From positions 992,001 to 1,056,000 of the forward strand of contig JARCOQ010000003.1 in the NCBI GenBank assembly GCA_029207755.1: a stretch of DNA of 64,000 bases. Reading direction: 5' to 3'. The stretch is from Chamaea fasciata. Taxonomy: Eukaryota; Chordata; Aves; Passeriformes; Sylviidae. The position numbers were made by a program, and so were the translations under genes. Positions 27,601-36,992 of this stretch are shown one piece after another. A model generated the notes under the pieces. It saw nothing but the letters and a program-made list of their open reading frames with translations. It did not search any database and was not told the origin of the DNA. The first letter of the stretch is position 1, and the number at the start of each line of letters is the position of its first letter.

Positions 27601-30600
27601 TAGGTTGTTCTGCAGCTTAGAGCATTGAGTACATGGGGACCCTGATAACCTTGTTCTCTGCCCCCTGGGAGCAAAAATCCCTCAGGAAGGCAGCAGTGGA
27701 GTGAAGGGAGTGAAGAGAAGACCCCCTGAAGGGCCTTGCCGGTGTCACCTGCACAGCTTGGCCAGAGCACTGCAGTGGCTGCTGCTGCCTGCTGTGCCCC
27801 AGGAGCTGTGCCGTGGGCTGGGCAGGAGTGAAATGTGTCTTCTCCTCCTCCAGCCCCCTGAACCCTGGGGAAAGAAAGGACACCTGAGGATACCTGGGGT
27901 GGGGCACAGTGGGACAGGCTGCCTGCTTAGCTGCTGGAAGGGTTTTGTCTGCATTAAGTGGGTTTCTTCCCTCCCACACTTGAGTAGATGAAGGCATGTG
28001 GGGAGATGTAAGTGTTGGTTCTCCCAGCACTGGGTAAGCTTGGGCAGACCTCTTGCCAGAAAGGCTGGGATGGAAATCTCCACTCTTGTTAGGGGTGAAG
28101 ATTCCTTTTTTAGCAAAGACCTTATGTGTTTGAGGGAGCAGAAACCTGCTGTCAAACCTGTCACTTCTTGGGACAGTGCTGGTGTCTCCTCAGGGTGCCC
28201 TGCTGGCCCCAGCCTCAGGCATAGGAAAGAGAAGGCAAAAAAAAGCCAGACTTTTATAAAGAAAACTGCATGATTTAGTATTTAACACTATTACAAAGAA
28301 ATAATCTGAGCTCTATCTTTGTATCGTCCCTCATTTCTTACTCTTCTTAAACATAAATGTTTAGAAAAATAAACCTTTTTTTTTCTTCTTCCCATTTAGG
28401 CTTACATTAAAATCTATCAAGGAGAGGAGCTACCTCATCCGAAATCTATGCTGCAGGTATTTTATTTTCTTTCAAATCTGATGAGATGATGGGATGAACT
28501 TTATCAGTTCTTTGCAACTGAAGGATCACGACTGCTGTGGGCCTGGAGCTCCCCCACACAGCTGCAGTTCTTGAAGGATCTGTGTGCTTTGAAAGCCACC
28601 TGAACTGTGATGGTTGGGTACTTTTCCCTCAGTTTCATCAACCAAATGAAATTAAATCAACCAAACCGGGCGTCTGTCGGGTTGGTTGGGGTTTTCAGCT
28701 GCTTTACTCTCTAAGCATGAGTTTTCTGTAACTTGCTGTTTGACTGGGAGATGTAAAAAATGACGTCTTGCACCTTTAACTACAGTAATGGTCCCTGATG
28801 TGACACAGAGAGAAAATAAGTCTTAAACACTTAACAAACTTGACAATTACAACTGACACCAAAACTGTACATCTATAACGCAGAAATAATACCAGCTTCC
28901 TTCTTTCCCCTCAGGTAGTGGAAGTAATCCAGTACCAGGATTTAAAATATAACAGTTTAGTGACCCCTATGTGCTCATTAACAGTAGAGCATTGAGAAGA
29001 GATTGCTCACGATGAAAAGCCTGTACAAGCAAGCTGAGGTTTGTTTGCAGCTCTGTTAGAAGGCTGAGGAATGACAGCAATGTGCTTTAATGAATATTGT
29101 TAAACTCCACTTCTTTTTGTGTGGCCTTTTCCTGGCCCCCAGGAGCTCTGAAGGTTTTGGGGAGTAATGCTGTGTAAAACCTGGGAATGCTGTCAATGAC
29201 ACAGGATGCTCCGTGTTTTCCAGGCAACAGCTGAGGCGAACAATCTTGCTGCTGTGGCAGGAGCTAAAGACTTGTACAGCAAAGGCATGGAGCAGGTATG
29301 GTGGCACAAGCTTTCCTCAACACCTGCATGCACATGCAGCCCTTCAGCTCCTCTGGTGTCCTCTGTGTGTGAGCACTTCAGAGGGGAAGGTGCCTCGGGG
29401 CCAGCACTTGGGTGCTTTCTGCCCCTGCTCTGGTGCCGGGGAGCTGTGAAATGGGTGTGTGGGCAGGATTCCCACCTGGCAGTTCCCTGTACAGCTCAGA
29501 ATCCTGTGACATGGAATGCACAAGCAGGGGAGCAGACGCTTGTTGGGTCAGGGTTGCACTGTGGTGGAATTCTGAATTGTTGGCCATTCATCAGCTGTGA
29601 AATGCAAGGGTTGACGTGATTCAAAAACTCAAAGAAACCCCTTGGAACACAAGAATAACTTCGAAAAACCTGTGTCTGTAATTTCCCACTCGCTTCTTCT
29701 CTTGATTCTAAGCTGAATGCTGGATGGATTTCATACTTTAATGTGGTGGGATGGCAGGTTTTATCATAGGAAATTCTGAAAACCATTACATGTCCCATAC
29801 AGCTCAACAGGACTGTGCTTACTGTGAAACTGTACAACCAGAAGGACCGGTAGGTGTGAGAACACGCTGCAAACCTAGCTCCCCATTAATTAGGCTAATT
29901 GTGGTCTTCATTGCGGAAGTAGCTTTCTGTTTTGAAGTTCAAGAGCTAGTGCTGGTGGCAGACAAGCCAGTTCCATTTGTTAGCAGGCTGTTTGGAGAGT
30001 GTTCTGCTGGTTTAAGGGAACTCCTCCATTCCTATTTTGGAAAATGTCTTGAAATAGTAAATGTGTTGTTTATAATAATTGCCAAGTCTGCCTTCCAAAC
30101 TTAAATCTTCAATGGTTGTTGAGATACTGGAGCTGTGAGGTTTCTAACTTGGAGCAGGGAATAAACAGAAACAGATGTTCTTTTAAACAGACTTTGTTTC
30201 CATAGTAATGTTCCCCCAGTACTGTGTATTTTTATATCCCTGTCGAGATATGCACAAATTATGGAATAGTTTTTTATCCAGCTGTCTCATATGATGGTCT
30301 TGATCTGACACAGCTCTGAAACTTCTATTTTTAAGAACAAAGGTGGGAACTCTTTGGATTTAAAACTGGATTATGTAAAGGTAGTTGTTGCTGCAGCTTC
30401 TGAGTTGTCCTCATGAAGCAAAGCCCTGCTTTGCTGAGTGTGCATAACCAGAATACTGTCCCTGAAATGTAAGGAACAACAGGTGCAGTGTCACAGAGTG
30501 TAAGAAAACAGTGGCAGTTATTTGTGTGGTGGCCTCCTGATCCCTCAGTACCTCCTGGTGTTTAACATGCTCTGAGTGATGAGAAAAAACTCTTCTGAAG

Positions 30601-33600
30601 GATGAGACTGGGGAGGCATTTTCCAGGGAGTTTTGGTGGATGTGGAGGGCTTCATTCTGGGGAAGAAAGCAGGGATGTGGCTGTTGTCCTGTCCTGGGCT
30701 TGCCTGGAGTTCGGTCCTGTGCTCTGGGTCTGTGTGTGGTTGGACAGGGGAGGCTCCTGCCCTGCCATGGTCCAAAATTCCTTTGGCTTGTGGCTTTTTA
30801 ATCTTCTTTTCTGACAGAGTCGGGATTAAATGCTCGAGAGATGCAGTTTGTGTTTGGACTCAGATGTTTGTTAATTCTATGTTACAGTCTCACAAACTGT
30901 GAGTCGTAGCTAACAAAGTGGAAAATGGCTCTGTCTCTACCTCTCTACAAGGCCTTTTAAGGCTGAATTGTCCAATTATTAAATGGCACCTCAATTATTT
31001 GTACTTTTAACCCAAGAACCAACCACCCGTGGCCCGCAATGTGGATTTTTCTACCCAATTACAAAACCCCACCAGAGCCATGGAGAAGAAGGTGAAAAGG
31101 ACTCAGCCTCTGCCCTGAATCCTCCATCTTGCTTTATATCTGTTACTATATTCTAAACCCTTCAACTCTGAGTTTCCCACCCTGTGCTGTCCCACCCTTC
31201 TATCCAAACCCCACAGCCACAATCCCAGTGCTGTCACTCAGTTTTGGGAGCCTTTTCCACGGGCTCAGGTCCAATGCAGAGTTTGCTGGGGGGTCAGTGC
31301 CTGTGGGCACAGAAAGCCTGGAATCCTCAGTGCCCAGGGCTCCAGCGTTGGCTGATTGACTGTTGTGGCCAGGGGGGCTGCAGGGGAGGAGGGCAGCGAG
31401 GGGCTCTGTGAGCAGCAGCAGCTCAGGGTGTGACTGTGTGACTGTGGTTGCTCCCACAGGTGTGTGGGGGAGACAAGCCTTACATTGCCCCGTCGGACCT
31501 GGAGCAGAAGCACCAGGATTTCCGCGAGAGCGCCATCCGGCAGTTCCGCTCCGTCAAGAAGATGGGAGGGGAAGAGTTCTGCCGGCGCTACCAGGAGCAA
31601 CTGGAGGTGGAAATCGACGAGATCTATGCAAACTTTGTGAAGCACAACGATGGCAAAAACATCTTTTATGCTGCTCGTACCCCTGCCACTCTGTTTGCGG
31701 TCATGTTTGCCATGTACATAATCTCAGGAGTGACTGGGTTCCTTGGCATGAACTCCATAGCTGCCCTGTGTAATCTCGTGCTGGGGATGGCTCTAATATC
31801 GTTTTGTACTTGGGCATACGTTAAGTACTCTGGGGAATTCAGAGAAGTTGGAACAGCCATTGATCAGATCGCTGAAGCTATATGGGAGCAGGTTGGTATC
31901 TGTTTTTATTGCGAAATCTTGCTGTCTTGAGCAGACATTTCAAACAGTTTCTGCTCCGTGCTGAGAGGGAAAAGCTGGTCTAGACCTAATGGAGAATGCT
32001 AGTGCTGCCAAAGGGAAAATCTGCTCAGTGGTGTGACTGCTCTCTTCAGGAACAGATGCTGCACACAAGGAATGTTGAATAAGCTTAGGATATTATCCAA
32101 GAAGTGCTACTGAAGGTGCGGAAGGTTACTTAGGATGGTAAAGAGTGGAGGGACGCTTCAAAACTCTTTCCTTATTCAGAGCAAGGAATTGATTAGTCCT
32201 GGCAGAGAACTGGCTGGGTGATGGCTTCCAGCAGCTGCCACCGCAGGGTGCACAGCAGGTTTCTTCCATCAGGGAGACTTGTGCTGTCTGTGACAGCTTC
32301 AGTGGGTGCAACTGCTGTTTGCAAGGGATGCCCAACAAATTCCTGAAAGAAAAGATGTGAGTGTAAGGACAACAGAGCTGGAGGAGAAAACTTTCTGCAT
32401 AGGGATTTTGCTGCCTGAACTCTGTTGACACAGCTGTGCCAGTAAGGCCAGTGTGAAGAATTCTTGACCAGTAGGTTTTGGAGCATTCTGAGTAGCTCTG
32501 TCCAGTGCCAGCAGAAGGGAAAGACTTTCTTGCTGTTATTACTGGAAATAAAGGGTGCACTGAGTTTATCTGGGGGGACATTAAAGTGTGTCCTGCGAGG
32601 CATGAGCAGATAACTACCTGGAGCCTTCTGCACAGATGCTTGCTTCCACAGCTGGAAAATTCCTGTGTCCTAGGCACCGGCACACTAGGGCCTCTCTGAG
32701 CAACCTGCTGAGGGTCCCAGTCAGGTCTTGAGTTACATTGGAGCAGAAAAAGTGGATTTTTAAAACTAGGGAAATGAGCATCAGTAAATAAATGGGTAAC
32801 TAAATCTCGAGTTAGCACCACTCACTGGTGATTAAAATTGAGGCTCTCCAGTACTACTGGAGCTGCTGCTGCTGCAGGACACCCCAAGCTCACAAGGCTT
32901 GGCTGGGCTGCTGCCTTTCCTGGAAGGGGGAGAACTTGGCTTGTGCTGGTGGGAGCTTGCCATCGTGGGCTGGAGGAAGGTGGTCTCCAAAAGACCTCAG
33001 CAGTGTTGCTGCTAGAGCTGCGCATCACCAGTAATATGCAAAGCACTGCAGGTCCTGTCTGAGTCACTCTGATTAAATCCTCGTTCTTGCTGTTGATTTT
33101 TCTGAATCTCTGCCTTTCTTTTCCCTCCTTGCTTCAGAGGAATCCCAGGAAGGTGAGAAGTTACTGGCAATCAGGGTTTTGGTTTTATTTTTGTTTTTTT
33201 TTTTTGTTCTGATCTTGATTGAGTTTCTGCTGTGTTGTGAGAGCCGTTTTCCCTAACAGCTGAATTCGTGTTTTAGGTGTTTTCCAAACTCTTTGAAGTC
33301 CTTAGACGCCGAGCGGTTCGTCGTGCTCTCACATCAGTGCCGCGACAGCGACTCTCATCCAACAATAACAAGAAGAAAAACTAGCCAGTATTTTTAACTT
33401 TCTTTCTGTATCTGAAGTGTTCACACTTACACATATAGGACAATAAGCTGGACCGTCTGGGCCGGTCTGCATAAATGCTGTAACCATACCAGACTGATGC
33501 TGCATATGGGGTATGGAATTGCACATCCATCTTCTAGGAACTGTAAAGTGGTTTGAATTCAGTGAAATTACTGCTGTGTAGGAGGGGTATCACTTGTGTC

Positions 33601-33919
33601 CATAGCATGTGACTGCTTTAACCTCATTACTCTAGCAGCAAAATTCATTTCTCTTTCAGTTCATGCCACTTTGTGTCAGACTTCATCACTCTAATTTTTT
33701 TTCATGATTTCAAGTCTCATCTCTTTGTATGATTTTATACCTTTATTTTCCTTGGTTACCTCATTTTCTTGTTTCTTTTGCACATTTCTCATTCCACAGG
33801 TGTTGAAGCCCATGAGTGATAATTTGATGGAGGATCATATGAGGCAGTCTGTAAAAAACTCTATCAAAGCAGGCCTGACCGAGCAGGTGGCTCACCATGC
33901 CAGACTAAAGACAGACTGA
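549..33919 (+). CDS. ATL2: ATL2, atlastin-2 GTPase (ER membrane fusion), spliced gene
   Basis: Dynamin-family GTPase that tethers and fuses ER membranes to form three-way junctions. Coding exons: 549-609, 15905-16182, 20114-20248, 21845-21949, 22674-22724, 24247-24303, 24885-24977, 25259-25397, 26199-26326, 28400-28456, 29224-29295, 31460-31891, then either 33800-33919 or 33138-33152 plus 33277-33384. All junctions are GT-AG and phases agree, giving about 575 residues (human ATL2 is about 583). Visible motifs are P-loop GAFRKGKS (93-100), switch-1 TTGIQ (139-143), DTQG (165-168), the atlastin-type RD guanine motif (236-237), a middle helical domain, and a two-segment membrane hairpin (about 469-512). 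The terminal sequence HHARLKTD identifies ATL2 rather than ATL1 or ATL3. Identity is very secure. The first exon is the least certain, since its 20 residues do not resemble the human N-terminus. Confidence 0.93.
610..15904 (+). other. ATL2: ATL2 intron 1 (15.3 kb)
   Basis: A long first intron. Its first 500 bases are still CpG-rich, and the remainder is ordinary AT-leaning intronic DNA. It contains one clear CR1 fragment (about 8281-8780), homopolymer T/A runs (for example near 4244, 11144 and 15643) and short hairpins. No open frame in it shows recognisable homology or paired splice sites. The 60-180 residue frames around 7000-7500 and 8300-8700 are chance or repeat-derived. Confidence 0.7.
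8281..8780 (-). repeat. CR1 LINE fragment in ATL2 intron 1
   Basis: On the plus strand this reads as the reverse complement of an avian CR1 3' region. It has a ttaaggttggaaaatacct start, a gccagcctgttcc segment, gttccctaatatccaacct, and a downstream segment typical of the CR1 tail of the second open frame. The element is therefore in sense on the minus strand, antisense to ATL2. It is a 5'-truncated, diverged copy with no intact reverse transcriptase. The boundaries are approximate. Confidence 0.75.
15905..16182 (+). CDS. ATL2: ATL2 exon 2: acidic linker and P-loop
   Basis: The exon starts after tttgcag and ends before gtgagt. It encodes an acidic low-complexity segment (residues 22-46), followed by the start of the GTPase domain from [14 protein letters not shown]. 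It includes the strand VVVSVAG and the nucleotide-binding P-loop GAFRKGKS (residues 93-100), whose Arg and Lys are the atlastin catalytic-finger and nucleotide contacts. An 18-base direct duplication (15931-15948 and 15949-15966) makes the peptide repeat [12 protein letters not shown]. The human exon has a different acidic stretch at this place. Confidence 0.93.
16183..20113 (+). other. ATL2: ATL2 intron 2
   Basis: A 3.9 kb intron between the P-loop exon and the switch-1 exon, with GT (gtgagt) and AG (ttttgcag) ends. I found no further coding exon in it. The in-frame human protein is continuous across this junction (RYMYN followed by a variable residue and then WIGGN). It contains only scattered homopolymer runs. 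Confidence 0.7.
20114..20248 (+). CDS. ATL2: ATL2 exon 3: switch-1 region
   Basis: A phase-0 exon of 45 codons bounded by ttttgcag and gtgggt. It carries GFTWRGG and the switch-1 threonines in RETTGIQ (residues about 137-143), which coordinate magnesium and GTP in atlastins. The first four residues (TSPC) differ from human, where this loop is variable among atlastins. The rest is almost identical to the family. Confidence 0.95.
20365..20500 (+). repeat. CR1 LINE 3' end fragment in ATL2 intron 3
   Basis: The plus strand reads as the sense 3' tail of an avian CR1: ggataccccatcctgggaggtgttc, a gtctagtggaaggtgtccctgcc segment and ggggttggaacaagatgatc. It is a short, 5'-truncated copy in the same orientation as ATL2. 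The ends are approximate. Confidence 0.8.
21845..21949 (+). CDS. ATL2: ATL2 exon 4: DTQG switch-2 motif
   Basis: A phase-0 exon of 35 codons following ccctgcag and ending before gtgaga. It encodes [17 protein letters not shown] and [14 protein letters not shown] (residues 165-168) is the G3 motif typical of the atlastin/GBP class, where Gln follows the Asp-Thr pair. The exon is essentially identical to the human counterpart. Confidence 0.96.
22674..24977 (+). CDS. ATL2: ATL2 exons 5-7 of the GTPase domain
   Basis: Three small phase-0 exons, 22674-22724 (17 codons), 24247-24303 (19 codons) and 24885-24977 (31 codons), continue the G domain. They encode [29 protein letters not shown] and [15 protein letters not shown]. 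The Arg-Asp pair at residues 236-237 is the atlastin guanine-recognition (G4) motif. The intervening introns (22725-24246 and 24304-24884) hold no recognised gene. Confidence 0.95.
25259..29295 (+). CDS. ATL2: ATL2 exons 8-11: end of GTPase domain and middle helical bundle
   Basis: The exons are 25259-25397, 26199-26326, 28400-28456 and 29224-29295. Exon 8 contains [18 protein letters not shown], which forms the base-binding loop. Exon 9 supplies [15 protein letters not shown] and [14 protein letters not shown]. Exon 10 encodes [19 protein letters not shown], and exon 11 [13 protein letters not shown]. Exons 8 and 9 split a codon (1+2). Together they link the G domain to the three-helix middle domain that swings during GTP hydrolysis to pull membranes together. 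Confidence 0.95.
30789..31329 (+). mobile_element. LTR-like repeat, plus-oriented copy in ATL2 intron 11
   Basis: About 540 bases are shared, with substitutions and small indels, with the reverse complement of 45236-45786. The shared landmarks are ctgacagagtcgggattaaatg near the start, aacccaagaaccaaccacc, gcaatgtggatttttctaccc, gagccatggagaagaaggtg, and ctcagttttgggagccttttc near the end. The common block begins TG and ends about CA and holds no long open frame. Together these suggest a solo LTR of an old endogenous retrovirus. No target-site duplication or internal viral sequence was found, so LTR class is inference. A non-LTR interspersed repeat remains possible. Confidence 0.7.
31460..31891 (+). 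CDS. ATL2: ATL2 exon 12: three-helix bundle end and membrane hairpin
   Basis: A large phase-0 exon of 144 codons (residues 393-536) between ctcccacag and gttggt. It starts [15 protein letters not shown], covers the [12 protein letters not shown] helix and the conserved KHNDGKNIF, and then encodes two hydrophobic segments at about 469-489 and 491-512. These two segments make the atlastin intramembrane hairpin. [12 protein letters not shown] follows, then the start of the amphipathic tail ([11 protein letters not shown]). The exon is distinctly GC-rich in its first half compared with exons 4-11. Confidence 0.96.
33138..33384 (+). CDS. ATL2: ATL2 alternative C-terminus A (15-nt microexon plus terminal exon)
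   Basis: After exon 12, acceptor gcttcag (33137) opens a 15-base exon encoding RNPRK (33138-33152, donor gtgaga). The next exon starts after gttttag at 33277, encodes [14 protein letters not shown] and a basic tail ending NNNKKKN, and stops at 33382-33384. Phases are 0 throughout. A basic tail with this [13 protein letters not shown] end is known as an alternative human ATL2 C-terminus. It replaces the amphipathic/regulatory tail, and from memory of the literature such tail swaps alter autoinhibition of ATL2 fusion activity. Microexon use needs transcript evidence. Confidence 0.8.
33800..33919 (+). CDS. ATL2: ATL2 alternative C-terminus B (canonical last exon)
   Basis: The acceptor is attccacag, and the exon opens in phase 0 with [18 protein letters not shown] and ends [15 protein letters not shown] before TGA (33917-33919). 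It matches the canonical human ATL2 C-terminus closely and encodes the cytosolic amphipathic tail that perturbs the bilayer and is needed for efficient fusion. It is mutually exclusive with the exons at 33138-33384, because those end in a stop. Confidence 0.95.
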   Translation: MLKPMSDNLMEDHMRQSVKNSIKAGLTEQVAHHARLKTD

Positions 33920-34960
33920 CAGTTCGTCTCCTCTTCAGCTCTGCCCTCTCATCCTAGACATGCTTGCTGTACCATGAGAACTCAATAATAATAAACAAAC
34001 AAAAAAAATATAAATAAAAATAAACCAAAGTTTACAATCAACTGTAGAAGTAGTTTAGTGTGATTGGCTTCACAGATTGCTGCCATCACCGGGGAAGAGT
34101 TAAGGTTGTCAGTGCTCAGCTCCTCAGACAAAGCGGTGCGTGGAGCCCGCGGGGGTGGGAGGGAGGGGCTCGGTTTTCCCCAGTCCTGGTGCCCCGTGCC
34201 CGGGGAGGGAGGGAGCTTCCCCAGCGCTGGGAGCGTGTCCCTGCAGGAGCTGACTTCAGGGAAGCGTCTGAGCAGCCCCGTGTCCCCGGCTCGGCGCCGA
34301 GCCTTGGTGGGAGCAGCCCCAACATCACAACGCGTCTCTTGCTTCTCTTGCCTTTCCCCAGCGTTCCACAGATGCATGTGCTGGTTCCTCTCACAGAACT
34401 GGGCTGTCGGGCAGGCACAGAGGGTGCCTGGCCCCGAGGGAGGTGCATATCGGAACTGAGCTGTCTTTTTCTGCAGTTTTAGCCTTCATGTATATAATAT
34501 TGCCATTAATTCTTACTGGGGGAGAAATTCCATCCAAAAAAATGTTGCCTACAGCTACCAAGCGATGAGTTAGGATTGTCTGTACAGTGTGTTTAGTTTT
34601 TATTTTTTAAGAAATTCACAGATAGGGCATGTATATGAAATATAAATATATAAATACGATTTTGTATCAAAGTTTTGTAGTTTATGGCAAAACCTGGTTC
34701 CGTGGTAGCTAAGTGCAGTTCCTGTAAAGGAATGTTTGTGGCTCATGTAAATGTGTGAATGCATCAACAATTTGAAGTTTTTTGATATATTTGTGATATT
34801 TACCTGCCTTGAGCACTGCAATCTCTCACCCCCTTGGGAAAATCAGTGGGAATGTTTGTTGTGAAACTCTTGTCTTCTGTTGCATTTTAAAGTTATTTCC
34901 TGTAATTTATTTTCAGTACATGATTAAAATCAGTTGTGTATATATGAAATGAAATCCGTG
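33920..34960 (+). other. ATL2: ATL2 3' UTR with several polyadenylation signals
   Basis: An AT-rich stretch after the stop codon contains AATAAA at 33990-33995 and again near 34013-34024, and ATTAAA at 34923-34928 followed by T-rich sequence. Multiple ends are therefore possible. A GC-rich block at about 34130-34460 interrupts it. The true 3' end cannot be fixed from sequence. Another ATTAAA at 35599 could extend the UTR. Confidence 0.55.
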
Positions 34961-36850
34961 CTTATTTTTAAAAGATGTTCAAGTATTGTATTCTACTACA
35001 TAAACTATGTCAAATACTTATCCTGACGATTATATGAACAGATCTGTTCTATTGTACTTCATAGCTTTCTATTGAAGCCGATGTTCCTCTCATGCTTGTC
35101 TCTGGAAGGTGACCTCTGTCCAGCTCATACCCCCCTCCCTGGATAGGAAAACCTCCTGCTGTTCTTGAGCACGCTTTTGCCTTGTGGAGTTGCTTGTCAG
35201 ATTCTGCCCTCCGACAATTGTATCACTCTGAAATCTTGTTACTGGCTTTACTCTCATTCTTGGCTAAATCGGTATCAGCTGTGTGGAAGTGTAAAGGCAG
35301 CTGAGTTATTAACTGCTGTAGTTTCAGCTGGAAATGGCTGTGTGCAATAACTGGGGTTTCTGCATTCCTAAACGGTAACAGCTTCCATCAACATTCGAGC
35401 TTTAACATCTCCCCTCTCTCGAGTGAGGGAAATCATCTGTCTAGGACTAAAAGCAATTGCACTGTGACTTTTGCACGGCAAAGAACTGCTGGGGAGTGGT
35501 GGTTTCCTGCCCTCTGCAGGCGAGGGCTCAGCTCCAGGGGAATGATGCTAAAGATGAGGTAGGAATGTCGCATTTTATGATATCTCAAACCTGTACAGAT
35601 TAAATACTGTTATTCAAACAAGCCAATGCTTTGGTGATTAATCTCTTACTAATCAAGTGTCACACAGGGGCTGGCAGGGCCACGCCTGCCCTTCCTGCTG
35701 GTGGTCTCCAGGAAGGTGCAGGTCAGGTGTGAGGCCGTGCCCTGCGGAGATGGCAAAAGCGGAACTCTTCCAGCACGTGGACAAGGAGTTGCAAGGCTTT
35801 ATCTGGGCTTTTCTTCAGGGTTTGTGGGGGGAGATTTCCTGGGCACCGTGCCACGAGGTTGCAGCGTGAATACAAAATCCCTCGAGCTCGTGGGAGGGAG
35901 CACAGGTAGGGAAAGGGAGGGGTCAGGTTGATTTTTAACCCAGTGTGGGAAGTGGATGTTTTAGGGGATAAAAGGGGCTGGTCACGGGGCAGCAGGCTGC
36001 TGCTTTGTCCTTGTTTGGCCCTGTTGACTGTTAACCCCGTGTCACCTTTCCTGGGAGGGGGGACTCCATCCTGTGGGCACAGAGGTGACAGTTGCAGGGG
36101 CTGGGATGGGACCTGGGGTCACAGGGCTGCACGTTTGGAGGGGCAGCAGCCTGGAGTGAGGTTGTGTCACTTGAACAGCGAGCTGGATTTGGTCAGTGAG
36201 TGGGTCAGGGGCCTGGGAGCCAGCTCCTGGGGCAGTGCTGGGTCTGGGCTGGACATGGCTGTTTCTGCACGAGGTGAATGCAGGGAGCAGAAGATGGAAC
36301 TGACCTCTGGCCAGCTCCTGCCCCACAAAGGGACACAGCAGAGCGAGGTAGGAAAGCTACAGGGAAGAGCCTGGAGCTGGAAAAGTACAGGAGCAGATGT
36401 AACGAGGTACAGAAGCACCAAGAGGTGGAGAAGGTGACAGGACGGGATACCTGCTGTTCAGGAAGTGTGTGCCCAAGTTCCTTGGCATGGGAAATCCTCA
36501 TCTAGAGCAGCAAGTGTGGTGATTCCTGGCTCTAGAAGGATGTAACCAGCAGGAAATTCCTGGCTATCTCCTAAATCAATTTTCCTACAGCAGGCTAGGG
36601 CTAAGCCACAGATTTTTCCTGTAGGTGTCTGATCCTTAAAGGTTAAGGAAACTAAAAGTACATCAGGTGGTGTGGCACAACACTAACGAAAGGGTAGAGA
36701 ACAGGAAGCCCTGGATTTTATGAACCCAGATATGGGGAGTGTCCAATGTTCTGTTTCATTATTCCAGTCAAGTATGGCAGTATCTCAAAACTCCCAGCCT
36801 GATACTCTGCTGGGTTAAAGTAATCCAGCACAGGTTATGGTCAAACCTCC
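34961..36850. other. Interval between ATL2 and EIF4A3 3' ends, no gene recognised
   Basis: This is convergent intergenic DNA. The first part resembles a continued UTR (AT-rich to about 35650). The second part is G-rich on the plus strand (35650-36500). The frames of 70-170 residues there show no recognisable domain and lack splice support. I saw no RNA gene or clear repeat. Confidence 0.55.
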
Positions 36851-36854
36851 TTTT

Positions 36855-36860
36855 TTTATT
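36855..36860 (-). terminator. EIF4A3: EIF4A3 polyadenylation signal
   Basis: Plus-strand tttatt is AATAAA on the minus strand, about 135 bases downstream of the EIF4A3 stop codon. No earlier canonical hexamer was seen after the stop, so transcript cleavage is expected at about 36835-36850. Confidence 0.75.
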
Positions 36861-36992
36861 GAAAAAGATGGGCGGGAGTACAGACAATATTTACACAAGT
36901 TCCCAAGTGCAGCTCAACTCAAGAACATATGACCAAAAATACGATAAAAGGATGTGGGTCCAAAAGAGAATTGTGGAGGGCACAGGACGACT

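Noticed and set aside
31184..31411. Similar predicted peptides (LSHPSIQTP...) at 31.2 kb and 45.1-45.4 kb
   Set aside because: The similarity first looked like a shared gene, but it comes from the two LTR-like repeat copies. The frames are not maintained coding sequence.
549..33919. The atlastin as ATL1 or ATL3
   Set aside because: The [14 protein letters not shown] start of the G domain and both C-terminal ends match ATL2; ATL1 and ATL3 have different tails.
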